Counted from the first letter of the stretch, positions 1 through 7,434 are shown. The stretch: DNA of 18,350 bases from JANXSD01 sp043758125 (GCA_043758125.1 JAYVOC010000172.1:1-18350); one strand, 5' to 3'. Translations and numbers: made by a program. The notes: generated by a model not told the origin, from the sequence alone.

Positions 1-85
1 CCTACAATCAAACCTCTACAATGTTTCGCCATCAGGCTCACGTGTCGGTATTCTTCTCTAGCATAAACATTAGAAATATGGACTT
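1..85. repeat. Direct repeat, left copy (identical to 3447-3531)
   Basis: An 85-base perfect direct repeat with a constant offset of 3446. The partner is inside the intact aroQ. The repeat starts at or before the window edge. Together the two copies bracket the adhesin gene. Confidence 0.95.
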
Positions 86-107
86 AAATAAGGCGTAATT
101 TAATCGA
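1..107 (-). pseudogene. aroQ 3'-region fragment (truncated duplicate)
   Basis: On the minus strand this encodes the part of type II dehydroquinase that carries the second catalytic His and the Arg (HISNVYAREEYRHVS region, matching residues about 89-123 of the intact AroQ at 3398-3814). Bases 1-85 are identical to 3447-3531. Bases 86-107 match 3532-3553 at 17 of 22 positions without gaps, and then the similarity ends. Where the intact gene reads SPVIEVHI, the copy reads LRLI-stop-VHI: a TAA created at the divergence point interrupts the frame. There is no start codon and no N-terminal half, so it cannot make an enzyme. The left end is cut by the window edge, so how far the copy continues toward the aroQ stop codon is unknown. 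Confidence 0.85.
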
Positions 108-336
108 TAAAGCAAAAGATGTTTATTAGTTAATCCTGCAAGTTGTAATGAAAAATAAACAGAAAAATAATTTCAACCAACTGGCAATGAACTTGTTAAT
201 AGAAAGAACCTTTCCTAACCTGATAATGACAAAAGGAATCGCAGAAATTATTAATAACCATTTGGATCTTCTGAATCTATAACCCAAATCTCTGCTAAAA
301 ATTATTTTTGACTAAAATTTAAACAGGCTCTTACTT
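86..336. other. Gene-poor stretch between aroQ fragment and adhesin 3' end
   Basis: About 250 bases with no convincing gene. It holds a 44-codon plus-strand reading frame (148-282, ATG to TAA) and, at 310-330, a sequence whose reverse complement begins GAGCCTGTTTAAATTTTAG. This is the kind of end seen on some Bacteroidota insertion sequences, and it lies 48 bases after the stop of the small frame. I see no matching inverted end on the left and cannot confirm an insertion sequence. No clear terminator hairpin for the adhesin gene is visible here. Confidence 0.5.
148..282 (+). CDS. Possible small ORF, 44 aa, unrecognised
   Basis: ATG at 148, TAA at 280-282. The product is Lys/Asn-rich at its start and then amphipathic (it contains NLLIERTFPNLIMTKG and ends HLDLLNL). 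An in-frame stop lies at 127-129, so the frame cannot extend upstream. There is no convincing ribosome binding site or promoter. It could be the C-terminal scrap of a decayed transposase, because it ends a short distance before an insertion-sequence-like end at 310-330, or it could be a chance frame in AT-rich DNA. I do not recognise a family. Confidence 0.2.
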   Translation: MKNKQKNNFNQLAMNLLIERTFPNLIMTKGIAEIINNHLDLLNL

Positions 337-3333
337 TTATCGAATTAAAGTAAAAAATCCGTTCTTTCTTAATTTGAACTTTGTTGGGCTCTCAAATGAA
401 ATTAGGTAGAGATAAGTTCCTTCTGGGCACAGTTTTCCATCTTGGTTATAACCCTTGAAATTATTCTCAACTTCATTACTAATAAATATTGGTTCACCCC
501 ATCTATTAAAGATATCTAATTCAAAATTAGTCATTTCTCTAAGCAAAGAGATGCCAGGAAATTGATCATTAAGGCCATCTTCATTTGGTGTGAATGCATT
601 TGGCATTTCCCATAAAAACACATTGTATTCCAAATTAAATGTATCAATGCAAGTTGAAGATAAGTATGCAATTAATTGAACTTGATACGACCCAGAACTT
701 TCATACTTATGTGTAGGATTGATGGCATTAGAAAAGGTGCCGTCACCAAAATTCCACAAAAAATTTACTGCATTTGTACTTAGATTATTAAAATTATAAT
801 GATCATCTAAATAAGAAGAATTTGATGAAGTTGCATTGAAGAATGCCTTTGGATATAGGTAATTATTAGTTTGTATTGTTTCTAATTTATTGGCAATACA
901 ACCAAATGGACTCGTTACTGTTAGTTGAACATTAAAACTTCCATTAGCCATGTAATTATGAATTGCGAAAAAATCATTTGAAGTAATGCCATCCCCAAAA
1001 TCCCAATAATAAACAGCATTATTTTCTGCAATTGTAGAATTATTGAATTGGATTTGATAAGAGTCACAATCTATAATTGAATCCATAGTATAGTTAATAA
1101 TAGGAAATGGATTTACTGTTATATTAATTAAATTTGAAATGACCGAACATCCAAAAGAATTTGTTGCAGTAGCGAAATATGCTCCTGCTGCTTTTGTATA
1201 AAACAAACTATCACTTTCTCCATTCGACCAAACATAATTTCCATTTCCAGAAACAATAAGTAAACAACTGTCTCCATCACAAAATGAAGTATTTGTTTGT
1301 GCAATAGCCGATACTGAAATATTGCTTTGTAAAATTGTGATCGTATCAGAAGCAGAACAGCCATTTATATCATTAATAGTTACAGAATATTGACCTCCCA
1401 AATTAACTTTAATACTTGAATTTGTAGAGCCATCTGACCATAAATACTCAGTTCCAATAGTAGCAATCAAAGTAATAGTGTCGTCATTACAAATAACCCC
1501 ATTATTAGATGAACTTATCAAAGCAATCGGGTTTGAAAGTGTTATTATTTGCATCAGAGAAATAGCAGAACAATTGTCAGAATTTGTAACTGTTACTTGA
1601 TAATTTCCAGCTGCTGAAATTGTCATGGACTGAAAAGCACTACCGTTAGACCATAAATAATGTAAGCCTGAATTTGCAACAAGTTGGATGGAATCACCTG
1701 GGCATATTATACTATCGCCACCAATCAAAGTGATTACCGAAACTGGTTTACTTACAACTGTATTGATATGATTTGATACAGCTGAGCATCCAGCCGTATC
1801 GGTAATAGTAGCATAATAATCGCCACCAATTTTCGTGTAGAAACTTTGATTTACACTTCCATTTGACCATAAATAAGTTGATCCAACACTTGATGATAAA
1901 TATATTGAATCCCCATCGCAAAAAACCGAATCACCAGTTAATGATACCATGGCGACAGGAATCGATAAAATTATATTTTGTGGATGCGATTTCGACGTGC
2001 AATTAGAACCTGTTACCGTAACAGTATATGTATTTGGCAAACTAGTATAAATACTTTGAGTAGTTGCCCCGTTAGACCAATTATATTGTAGTCCAGAGTT
2101 TGCTATAAGCATAACGGAGTCTCCCGAACACAGTACACTATCACCACCATTTAAAGAAAGTGTTGCAACGAAGTTATCATTAAAAACTTGTACTGTTTGA
2201 GAAATTGCTGTGCAGCCCGATAAATTTGAAACAGCAACATTATAATTTCCAGAAGTTGCAGTATAAATGTTTTGCGTCGTACTTCCATTTGACCATTGAT
2301 AAGATACTCCTGAGTTTGCTTCCAATTTTACAGAATCTCCAGCACACAATATCGTATCGCCAACAATACTAATTGTTGCAAATGCATTTGATAAAGTAAT
2401 TTGAACTGGGTTTGAAACACCTTCACATCCAGAACTATTACTAATAGTTAAAACATATTGGCCAGGATTCTTCGCATAAATAGATTGTGACGTTGCACCA
2501 TTTGACCATAAATAACTTGAAGCTAAATTCCCAGAAAGTAAAACAGAATCACCAGAACATATTATTGTATTTCCTCCTGCAATAACAATTGATGATATTG
2601 GATTAACTGAACAACAAAAATGGTTATTGATTGCTCCATTAAAATAGGGATTAGTCACTTGAGTAGTTTGTGACCCAACTAATACTCCATTCCAATTTGT
2701 ATTTCCCTGTAAATTGGAATACCCACTTCCTAACTTATAATATGCTTTCAACCCAATTTGCGTAGAAGGAATAGGAAGATTATACATATTAGAAATTATT
2801 TCCTGCTGACTTCTTGCAACACTCCAAATTCGCACTTCGTCTAGGTATCCAATAAACTGCTCAAAATATCCTGAATTATTACTAATATTTCCAATTGATG
2901 TAATCAAATTATTTTGATATAAAGTTCCTGTCCAATGTTGTGAAGCTACTTTAGTTCCATTAACATAATATTTAATTGTATCGCCATCATACGTACCTGC
3001 AATATGATATGTGGAGTCTTTACATAGTTGACGAGGGTTTAATAGAGAAACAAACCCAGTTGTGGTCCTTATACCAAAATCACTTGTTCGAAAATAATAA
3101 TTACAATCACTATTATTTGTGTGTTTAGTTGCTATATCATAATAATTTGTAGTTGAATATTCGGTACACACTAATGCTTCAATTGTAATAGTATTTCCAG
3201 TAACATCTAAATCACCCACATCTACTCCATTTGCATTGTTGCTCCCAATAGGAAAATGGAGCCATAATTGACCGAAACTTGAAAATACATTTAAAACAAA
3301 TAGTAAAATAAATAGTGAGTATTTATTTCTCAT
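337..3333 (-). CDS. T9SS-secreted surface adhesin: LamG-like, seven Cys-paired repeats, two PKD, type B sorting domain
   Basis: A 998-residue secreted, probably cell-surface protein. Residues 1-21 are a signal peptide (hydrophobic LFILLFVLNVFSSFG). Residues about 22-235 look like a LamG/concanavalin-A-like beta sandwich (FIGYLDEVRIWSVARS). Residues about 245-740 hold seven repeats whose first Cys falls at 259, 330, 402, 472, 544, 615 and 685 (spacing 70-72). Each repeat has a C-x-G/D-D motif, a W-S-N/D-G motif and a second Cys about 43-44 residues later, suggesting one disulfide per repeat. Two PKD domains follow (WDFGDG at 777-782, WNFGDG at 860-865). Residues about 905-998 match the gliding-motility-associated C-terminal domain (PNAFTPNEDGLNDQF, IFNRWGE, ending GFFTLIR), which directs type IX export in Bacteroidota. 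The ligand cannot be read from the sequence. Its start is 64 bases downstream of the aroQ stop, on the same strand. Confidence 0.92.
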   Translation of the reverse strand: MRNKYSLFILLFVLNVFSSFGQLWLHFPIGSNNANGVDVGDLDVTGNTITIEALVCTEYSTTNYYDIATKHTNNSDCNYYFRTSDFGIRTTTGFVSLLNPRQLCKDSTYHIAGTYDGDTIKYYVNGTKVASQHWTGTLYQNNLITSIGNISNNSGYFEQFIGYLDEVRIWSVARSQQEIISNMYNLPIPSTQIGLKAYYKLGSGYSNLQGNTNWNGVLVGSQTTQVTNPYFNGAINNHFCCSVNPISSIVIAGGNTIICSGDSVLLSGNLASSYLWSNGATSQSIYAKNPGQYVLTISNSSGCEGVSNPVQITLSNAFATISIVGDTILCAGDSVKLEANSGVSYQWSNGSTTQNIYTATSGNYNVAVSNLSGCTAISQTVQVFNDNFVATLSLNGGDSVLCSGDSVMLIANSGLQYNWSNGATTQSIYTSLPNTYTVTVTGSNCTSKSHPQNIILSIPVAMVSLTGDSVFCDGDSIYLSSSVGSTYLWSNGSVNQSFYTKIGGDYYATITDTAGCSAVSNHINTVVSKPVSVITLIGGDSIICPGDSIQLVANSGLHYLWSNGSAFQSMTISAAGNYQVTVTNSDNCSAISLMQIITLSNPIALISSSNNGVICNDDTITLIATIGTEYLWSDGSTNSSIKVNLGGQYSVTINDINGCSASDTITILQSNISVSAIAQTNTSFCDGDSCLLIVSGNGNYVWSNGESDSLFYTKAAGAYFATATNSFGCSVISNLINITVNPFPIINYTMDSIIDCDSYQIQFNNSTIAENNAVYYWDFGDGITSNDFFAIHNYMANGSFNVQLTVTSPFGCIANKLETIQTNNYLYPKAFFNATSSNSSYLDDHYNFNNLSTNAVNFLWNFGDGTFSNAINPTHKYESSGSYQVQLIAYLSSTCIDTFNLEYNVFLWEMPNAFTPNEDGLNDQFPGISLLREMTNFELDIFNRWGEPIFISNEVENNFKGYNQDGKLCPEGTYLYLISFESPTKFKLRKNGFFTLIR
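1105..2601 (-). repeat. Seven tandem ~213-bp coding repeats in the adhesin
   Basis: They encode residues about 245-743 of the adhesin. The unit length is 70-72 codons. At DNA level the best-conserved block on the plus strand is a CATTTGACCATAAATA-like string (the LWSNG codons); the rest has diverged, so this is an old tandem expansion rather than a recent exact one. Confidence 0.85.
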
Positions 3334-3397
3334 TCATATACGTTTAATTTAGTAAATATAAAAAAAAATCACAAAATCTAATATTAATTTTATTCAA

Positions 3398-3814
3398 TCA
3401 GCCTAAAAAGTATTCCACCGCCAACTCATATCCACTCAATCCTAGGCCTACAATCAAACCTCTACAATGTTTCGCCATCAGGCTCACGTGTCGGTATTCT
3501 TCTCTAGCATAAACATTAGAAATATGGACTTCTATAACGGGTGATTTAATCGACGCGACGGCATCTGCAATAGCAACAGAAGTATGCGTATACCCTCCAG
3601 CGTTAAAAATAATTCCATCAGCTAAAAAGCCAATTTCATGAAGTTTGTTGATCAACTCACCTTCTACATTACTTTGATAATAATTGATATTTACAGAGGG
3701 AAATTTCAATTTCATTGCTGTTAAAAAAGATTCAAAATCTCTATCTCCATAAACTTCTGGCTCCCTCTTGCCTAGAAGGTTTAAATTTGGTCCGTTAATT
3801 ATTTGCAGGTTCAT
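3398..3814 (-). CDS. aroQ: 3-dehydroquinate dehydratase, type II
   Basis: Catalyses reversible dehydration of 3-dehydroquinate to 3-dehydroshikimate, the third step of the shikimate pathway, in the cytoplasm as a dodecamer. The 138-residue length is usual for type II enzymes. The N-terminal signature is complete (IINGPNLNLLGKREPEVYG), with the catalytic Tyr at residue 22 and Arg at 17. NAGGYTHTSVAI supplies Asn71 and His77, and EVHISNVYAREEYRHVS supplies His97 and Arg108. The C-terminus (GLGLSGYELAVEYFLG) is normal, so the gene is intact although part of it (3447-3531) is duplicated at the window's left edge. It diverges from xerD across only 30 bases. Confidence 0.96.
   Translation of the reverse strand: MNLQIINGPNLNLLGKREPEVYGDRDFESFLTAMKLKFPSVNINYYQSNVEGELINKLHEIGFLADGIIFNAGGYTHTSVAIADAVASIKSPVIEVHISNVYAREEYRHVSLMAKHCRGLIVGLGLSGYELAVEYFLG
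3447..3531. repeat. Direct repeat, right copy (inside aroQ)
   Basis: The functional copy of the 85-base perfect direct repeat; the other copy is 1-85. It codes for the conserved His/Arg active-site stretch of AroQ. Confidence 0.95.
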
Positions 3815-3844
3815 ATATGCAGCTAAATTAACTTTACAACGAAT

Positions 3845-4747
3845 ATGAAAGCATGGGAACCCTATTTAAAAGGATTTAAAAGTTATTTGCAACTCGAAAG
3901 ATCGCTTTCTGCTAATACTTTAGAAGCGTATCTTCATGATTTGGAGAAGTTTATTCAATTTATGGATTATAAAAAAATCCATGTGATGCCCGAAAAAGTG
4001 GATCACGATTTACTTCAAGAATTTATTGGTTGGATCAACGACCTTGGGATGACAGCCAGAACTCAAGCTCGTGTCTTATCTGGAATGAAAGCATTCTTCA
4101 AATATCTGTTGATGGAAAATCAAATAAATGATGACCCAACAGAATTAATTGAAGGTCCTAAGATTGGTCAGAAATTGCCTGATTTTCTCACCGTTGAAGA
4201 AATAAATACAATTTTTGAAGCTGTCGACAGAAGTAAACCTGAAGGAGAGAGAAATAAAGCCATGCTTGAAACATTGTACTCTTGCGGATTGCGTGTTTCT
4301 GAACTCATAAATCTTCGATTAAGTCAAACTTATCTTGATATCGGTTTTGTAAAGGTAACAGGTAAAGGTAATAAAGAGCGAATTGTACCAATGGGGACAA
4401 GCGCGATTAAACAAATACAAATTTATCTCGAAAGCTATCGAAATCATATTACTATTCAACCAAATTACGAAGACTATATTTTCCTTAATAGACGAGGTAA
4501 AAAACTTAGTCGTGTTTATATTTTTATGATCATAAAAGATTTGCTTTTCAAAACTGGCCTCAGAAAAACTATTAGCCCTCATACTTTTCGCCACTCATTT
4601 GCAACTCATTTAATTGAAGGAGGTGCCGATCTTCGAGCTGTGCAAGAAATGTTAGGGCATAGTAGCATTACGACTACAGAGATATACACTCACCTCGATC
4701 GAGATTATCTGCGCTCTGCAATCCTCCAATTTCATCCGAGAGGTTAA
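3845..4747 (+). CDS. xerD: Site-specific tyrosine recombinase XerD
   Basis: Cytoplasmic tyrosine recombinase that, with XerC, resolves chromosome dimers at dif under FtsK control. The length of 300 residues is standard. An N-terminal SAM-like core-binding domain spans about residues 5-95 (YLQLERSLSANTLEAYLHDL). The catalytic domain follows from about 110, with all active residues present: Arg150 (SCGLRVSEL), Lys174 (TGKGNKERIVP), His246 and Arg249 (SPHTFRHSFATHL), His272 (MLGHSSITTTEIYTHLD) and nucleophile Tyr281. The match to the housekeeping Xer family is much closer than to phage or ICE integrases, so I read it as the chromosomal XerD rather than the integrase of a mobile element, despite the neighbouring duplication. 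XerC versus XerD is assigned by overall resemblance and is slightly uncertain. Confidence 0.92.
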   Translation: MKAWEPYLKGFKSYLQLERSLSANTLEAYLHDLEKFIQFMDYKKIHVMPEKVDHDLLQEFIGWINDLGMTARTQARVLSGMKAFFKYLLMENQINDDPTELIEGPKIGQKLPDFLTVEEINTIFEAVDRSKPEGERNKAMLETLYSCGLRVSELINLRLSQTYLDIGFVKVTGKGNKERIVPMGTSAIKQIQIYLESYRNHITIQPNYEDYIFLNRRGKKLSRVYIFMIIKDLLFKTGLRKTISPHTFRHSFATHLIEGGADLRAVQEMLGHSSITTTEIYTHLDRDYLRSAILQFHPRG

Positions 4748-4824
4748 TCCAATTTCATAAAATATAATTGTTACTTTCTTATTTTGATTTTTTTCCTACA
4801 TTTAGCATCTTAACAATATAAAAT

Positions 4825-5541
4825 ATGGCTTATCAATTTCAAGAGGCAACAGTAGTAAATATTATCGATGAAAACGATATAGTGAAACGTTTTTTCATAA
4901 AAGTTCCCGACGAAATTCCGTTTAGCTTCAAAGCTGGACAATTTATAATGCTCGACTTACCAATCGATTCAAAATATACTAATCGCAGTTACTCCATTGC
5001 GTCTGCACCTAGTAACGATAATATTTTTGAGCTATGCATTGTTTTAAATCCAAATGGATTAGGAACACCTTACATGTTTGATAATTTTAAAGTTGGAAGT
5101 AAAGTAATGATCTCAAAAGTGCTCGGAAAATTCGTTTTACCAGAGGTTATAGATCATGATATTTGCTTTATCTGCACAGGTACAGGTATTGCTCCGCTTC
5201 GCGCTCAGTTATGGGATATCATAAACAAACAAGTTCCGCATAAAAATATTTATATGGTCTTCGGAAACCGTTGGGAAAAAGATATTGTTTATAGAAAAGA
5301 AATGGAAGATCTTCAACAGAAATTTCCAGAATTTAAATTCTTACCTGTTCTTTCAAGAAATAATGATGGATGGCAAGGAAAGACTGGTTACGTTCATGCA
5401 ATTTATGAGGAAATATTTGCGGATAAGAGACCAGCATTTTTCTTTATTTGCGGATGGGCAGATATGTTAAAAGAGGCTAGACAACGAATTGAAGGAATGG
5501 GCTACGATAAAAAAGCAATCCGATTTGAATCATACGATTAA
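4825..5541 (+). CDS. FNR-family FAD/NAD(P)-binding oxidoreductase
   Basis: A 238-residue flavoprotein of the ferredoxin-NADP+ reductase superfamily. The N-terminal FAD-binding barrel spans about residues 5-108, with the RSYS motif at 54-57 that binds the flavin. The NAD(P)-binding domain spans about 113-238, with GTGIAPL at 119-125 and the C-terminal Cys-Gly-Trp at 209-211 that lies near the nicotinamide. It has no ferredoxin or globin domain attached. It probably moves electrons between NAD(P)H and a small carrier such as ferredoxin or flavodoxin, but the partner is not shown by the sequence. The end (RFESYD) differs from the aromatic C-terminus of plant-type FNR. It starts 77 bases after xerD and is followed by a terminator, so it is probably transcribed alone or with xerD. 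Confidence 0.85.
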   Translation: MAYQFQEATVVNIIDENDIVKRFFIKVPDEIPFSFKAGQFIMLDLPIDSKYTNRSYSIASAPSNDNIFELCIVLNPNGLGTPYMFDNFKVGSKVMISKVLGKFVLPEVIDHDICFICTGTGIAPLRAQLWDIINKQVPHKNIYMVFGNRWEKDIVYRKEMEDLQQKFPEFKFLPVLSRNNDGWQGKTGYVHAIYEEIFADKRPAFFFICGWADMLKEARQRIEGMGYDKKAIRFESYD

Positions 5542-5562
5542 AATTTAATAATAAATATATAG

Positions 5563-5597
5563 CCCATCAAAACTTTAATAGTACTGATGGGTTTTTT
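5563..5597 (+). terminator. Intrinsic terminator after the FNR-family gene
   Basis: A perfect 7-bp stem CCCATCA (5563-5569) / TGATGGG (5585-5591) with a 15-base loop is followed by six T (5592-5597). An inner ACT/AGT pairing can shorten the loop. It begins 22 bases after the stop codon and separates the reductase from the K+ channel operon. Confidence 0.85.
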
Positions 5598-5621
5598 GTT
5601 ACATAAGATATAAGAAACAAA

Positions 5622-6608
5622 ATGGCCTCAGGAAAAAAATTTCGTTTTATGGCAAGCATTCGAAGGAAAGAAGATGCCCCGGAATTTGGATTTGGTAACA
5701 ATGCAAACAATGCGCATCAAAGAGTATTAAACCCTGATGGGTCAGCAAATATTGCACGTATTGGAGGAAATAAATTTAGCCTTATCAATATTTATCATGC
5801 ATTAGTTACAATGTCGTGGGCAAAGTTTTTTTTGATTGTTTCTTGCTCTTACATGACTGTAAATTTCTTATTTGCAATTCTTTATTATCTAGTTGATCCG
5901 AACGCAATAAGTGGAATGATCTATTCTTCTGAATTACAAAAGTTCGAAGAGATATTTTTCTTTTCAGCTCAATCATTAACAACAGTTGGGTATGGAAGAT
6001 TAAATCCAACTGGAACATTTAATAGCAGTTTAGCATCCATAGAATCCTTTATTGGCTTATTAGGATTTGCATTAGCAACTGGCTTGTTGTATGGGAAATT
6101 CTCTAGACCAACTGCTAAATTATTATACAGTGATAATGCATTGATCGCTCCCTACTCAAACCCGAGATTTATCGATAAGGCAAATTCTGCTTTAATGTTT
6201 AGAATTACAAATGCTCGTTCAAATCAATTGATAGAAGTTGAATCTCAGATATTATTTTCTTATAATGAAGAAGTAGATGGGAAATTAATTCGAAGATTTC
6301 AGCGCTTAAAATTAGAAGTGGAAAAAATAAGTTTCTTAGCAATGTCATGGACTATTGTACATCCAATAGACGAGGAGAGTCCTCTGCGGGATTTAACAAA
6401 AGAAGATTTTGAAAGTGTGGATGCTGAATTTTTAATAAACATAAAAGCTATTGATGACACTTACGTGCAACAAGTATATGCACGCTCGTCTTACAAATGG
6501 CAAGACCTTGTATGGAATGCGAAATTCGTATCTGTAATTACACAAGCAAATGATGGTAGAACAGCAATTGATCTAAGAAAAATAAGTTCTTACGAAATAA
6601 TAAGTTAA
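5622..6608 (+). CDS. Inward-rectifier-type (KirBac) potassium channel
   Basis: Inner-membrane potassium channel, 328 residues, of the two-transmembrane Kir family. TM1 is about residues 66-91, the pore helix about 108-120, the selectivity filter TVGYG at 121-125 and TM2 about 138-160 (SIESFIGLLGFALATGLLYG). The remainder (about 165-328) is the soluble immunoglobulin-like C-terminal gating domain of the family (LMFRITNARSNQLIEVE; SWTIVHPIDEESPL). Kir-type channels work as tetramers and pass K+ with weak rectification. The basic N-terminal tail and length fit KirBac proteins. It lies directly downstream of a terminator and so needs its own promoter in the short gap, which I could not identify. 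The next gene starts 14 bases downstream, suggesting co-transcription. Confidence 0.93.
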   Translation: MASGKKFRFMASIRRKEDAPEFGFGNNANNAHQRVLNPDGSANIARIGGNKFSLINIYHALVTMSWAKFFLIVSCSYMTVNFLFAILYYLVDPNAISGMIYSSELQKFEEIFFFSAQSLTTVGYGRLNPTGTFNSSLASIESFIGLLGFALATGLLYGKFSRPTAKLLYSDNALIAPYSNPRFIDKANSALMFRITNARSNQLIEVESQILFSYNEEVDGKLIRRFQRLKLEVEKISFLAMSWTIVHPIDEESPLRDLTKEDFESVDAEFLINIKAIDDTYVQQVYARSSYKWQDLVWNAKFVSVITQANDGRTAIDLRKISSYEIIS

Positions 6609-6622
6609 ACGCAAAAAAACAA

Positions 6623-7405
6623 TTGAAACAAATTCGACTAATCCTGCCCTATATTTTTCTATTTCCAAACTTAATATTTGCACAAAATAATTCAAGAGAA
6701 ACGCAATTATACAACTATGCTTATAAATTAGAAATTGATGGTAAACTTAATGAATCCATTTCCATTTTCAAAAATTTACTTCGCAACGATTCTAATAATG
6801 TAAATTTATTACAAAACACATCCATTTTATATTCAAAAATTGGACATGCTTTACCTGACGAAACAACAGGTAAATATGATTGGTATGTAACCGCAGATTA
6901 TCTTGCAAAGAAAGCTATTGTCATCAATAATCAAAGCGCTGATGCGCATTATGCACATGCTTTAGCGATCGGATTACTAAGTGAGAAGGCTGGTTTCAAG
7001 ACTAAAATAAATAATGCAAAACTTATTAAAACCGAAGCTGAGTTAGCTATAAAATTAAATCCAAAATTACCAGGACCATATCACATATTAGGCAGATGGC
7101 ATACAATCGTTGCTGGATTTAACACATTTGAAAGAGCAATGATCAGCGCTCTATTTGGTAAAATGCCTGGAGGTAGCTATGAAGATGCAATTCTTAATTT
7201 CCAAAAAGCGATTTCATTGGAGCCATCGAATTCAATTCACTATTATCAGTTAGCACTAACATACGAATTGCGTAATGCAAATGGAGATAATGATCTAGCA
7301 ATTTCAAGTGCTACTAAAGCAACAACGTTTCCTACAAAAAATGATGATCAAATAAATACTAAAAGAGAATGTGAGAAATTAATCGCTAAACTCAAGAAAA
7401 AATAA
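6623..7405 (+). CDS. Exported TPR protein, RMDN (regulator of microtubule dynamics)-like family
   Basis: A 260-residue protein with a signal peptide (KQIRLILPYIFLFPNLIFAQ, residues 2-21), probably periplasmic. The remainder is alpha-helical with tetratricopeptide-like repeats (about 27-70, 88-148, 186-235). The segment LGRWHTIVAGFNTFER (156-171) and ALFGKMPGGSYEDA (176-189) resemble the conserved core of the RMDN/FAM82 family, which has bacterial members of unknown role. The start is TTG: no ATG or GTG lies in frame between the upstream stop at 6569-6571 and 6623, and only this start gives the full signal peptide. It follows the K+ channel gene by 14 bases. TPR proteins act as binding scaffolds; the partner here is unknown. 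Confidence 0.75.
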   Translation: MKQIRLILPYIFLFPNLIFAQNNSRETQLYNYAYKLEIDGKLNESISIFKNLLRNDSNNVNLLQNTSILYSKIGHALPDETTGKYDWYVTADYLAKKAIVINNQSADAHYAHALAIGLLSEKAGFKTKINNAKLIKTEAELAIKLNPKLPGPYHILGRWHTIVAGFNTFERAMISALFGKMPGGSYEDAILNFQKAISLEPSNSIHYYQLALTYELRNANGDNDLAISSATKATTFPTKNDDQINTKRECEKLIAKLKKK

Positions 7406-7434
7406 ATTAATCATAAAGTTGCTTATTTTTTCTT
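7394..7434. terminator. Bidirectional terminator-like inverted repeat shared by two convergent genes
   Basis: AAGAAAAAATAA (7394-7405) and TTATTTTTTCTT (7423-7434) are perfect 12-base inverted copies with a 17-base loop. Each arm is exactly the last three codons plus stop (KKK-stop) of one of the two converging genes. In either direction the 3' arm is T-rich, which could release RNA polymerase. The stem is almost all A-T, so hairpin stability is modest. Confidence 0.5.

Noticed and set aside
108..336. Continuation of a degraded aroQ copy through the whole gap
   Set aside because: Beyond base 107 only short AT-rich matches with drifting offsets appear, and the minus-strand translation shows no dehydroquinase motifs.
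1105..2601. Periodic repeats as a CRISPR or satellite array
   Set aside because: The period is about 213 bases, in frame within a coding sequence, with diverged units and conserved protein motifs. It is a protein-domain repeat.
3334..3397. Promoter for the adhesin gene
   Set aside because: A TTG and an AGATTTTG string are present on the minus strand, but spacing and the -7 match are off by one or more bases, so no call was made.
3845..4747. xerD as the integrase of a mobile element carrying the adhesin
   Set aside because: It matches housekeeping Xer recombinases along its full length with all catalytic residues, lies outside the repeat-bracketed segment, and carries no adjacent excisionase or cargo genes.
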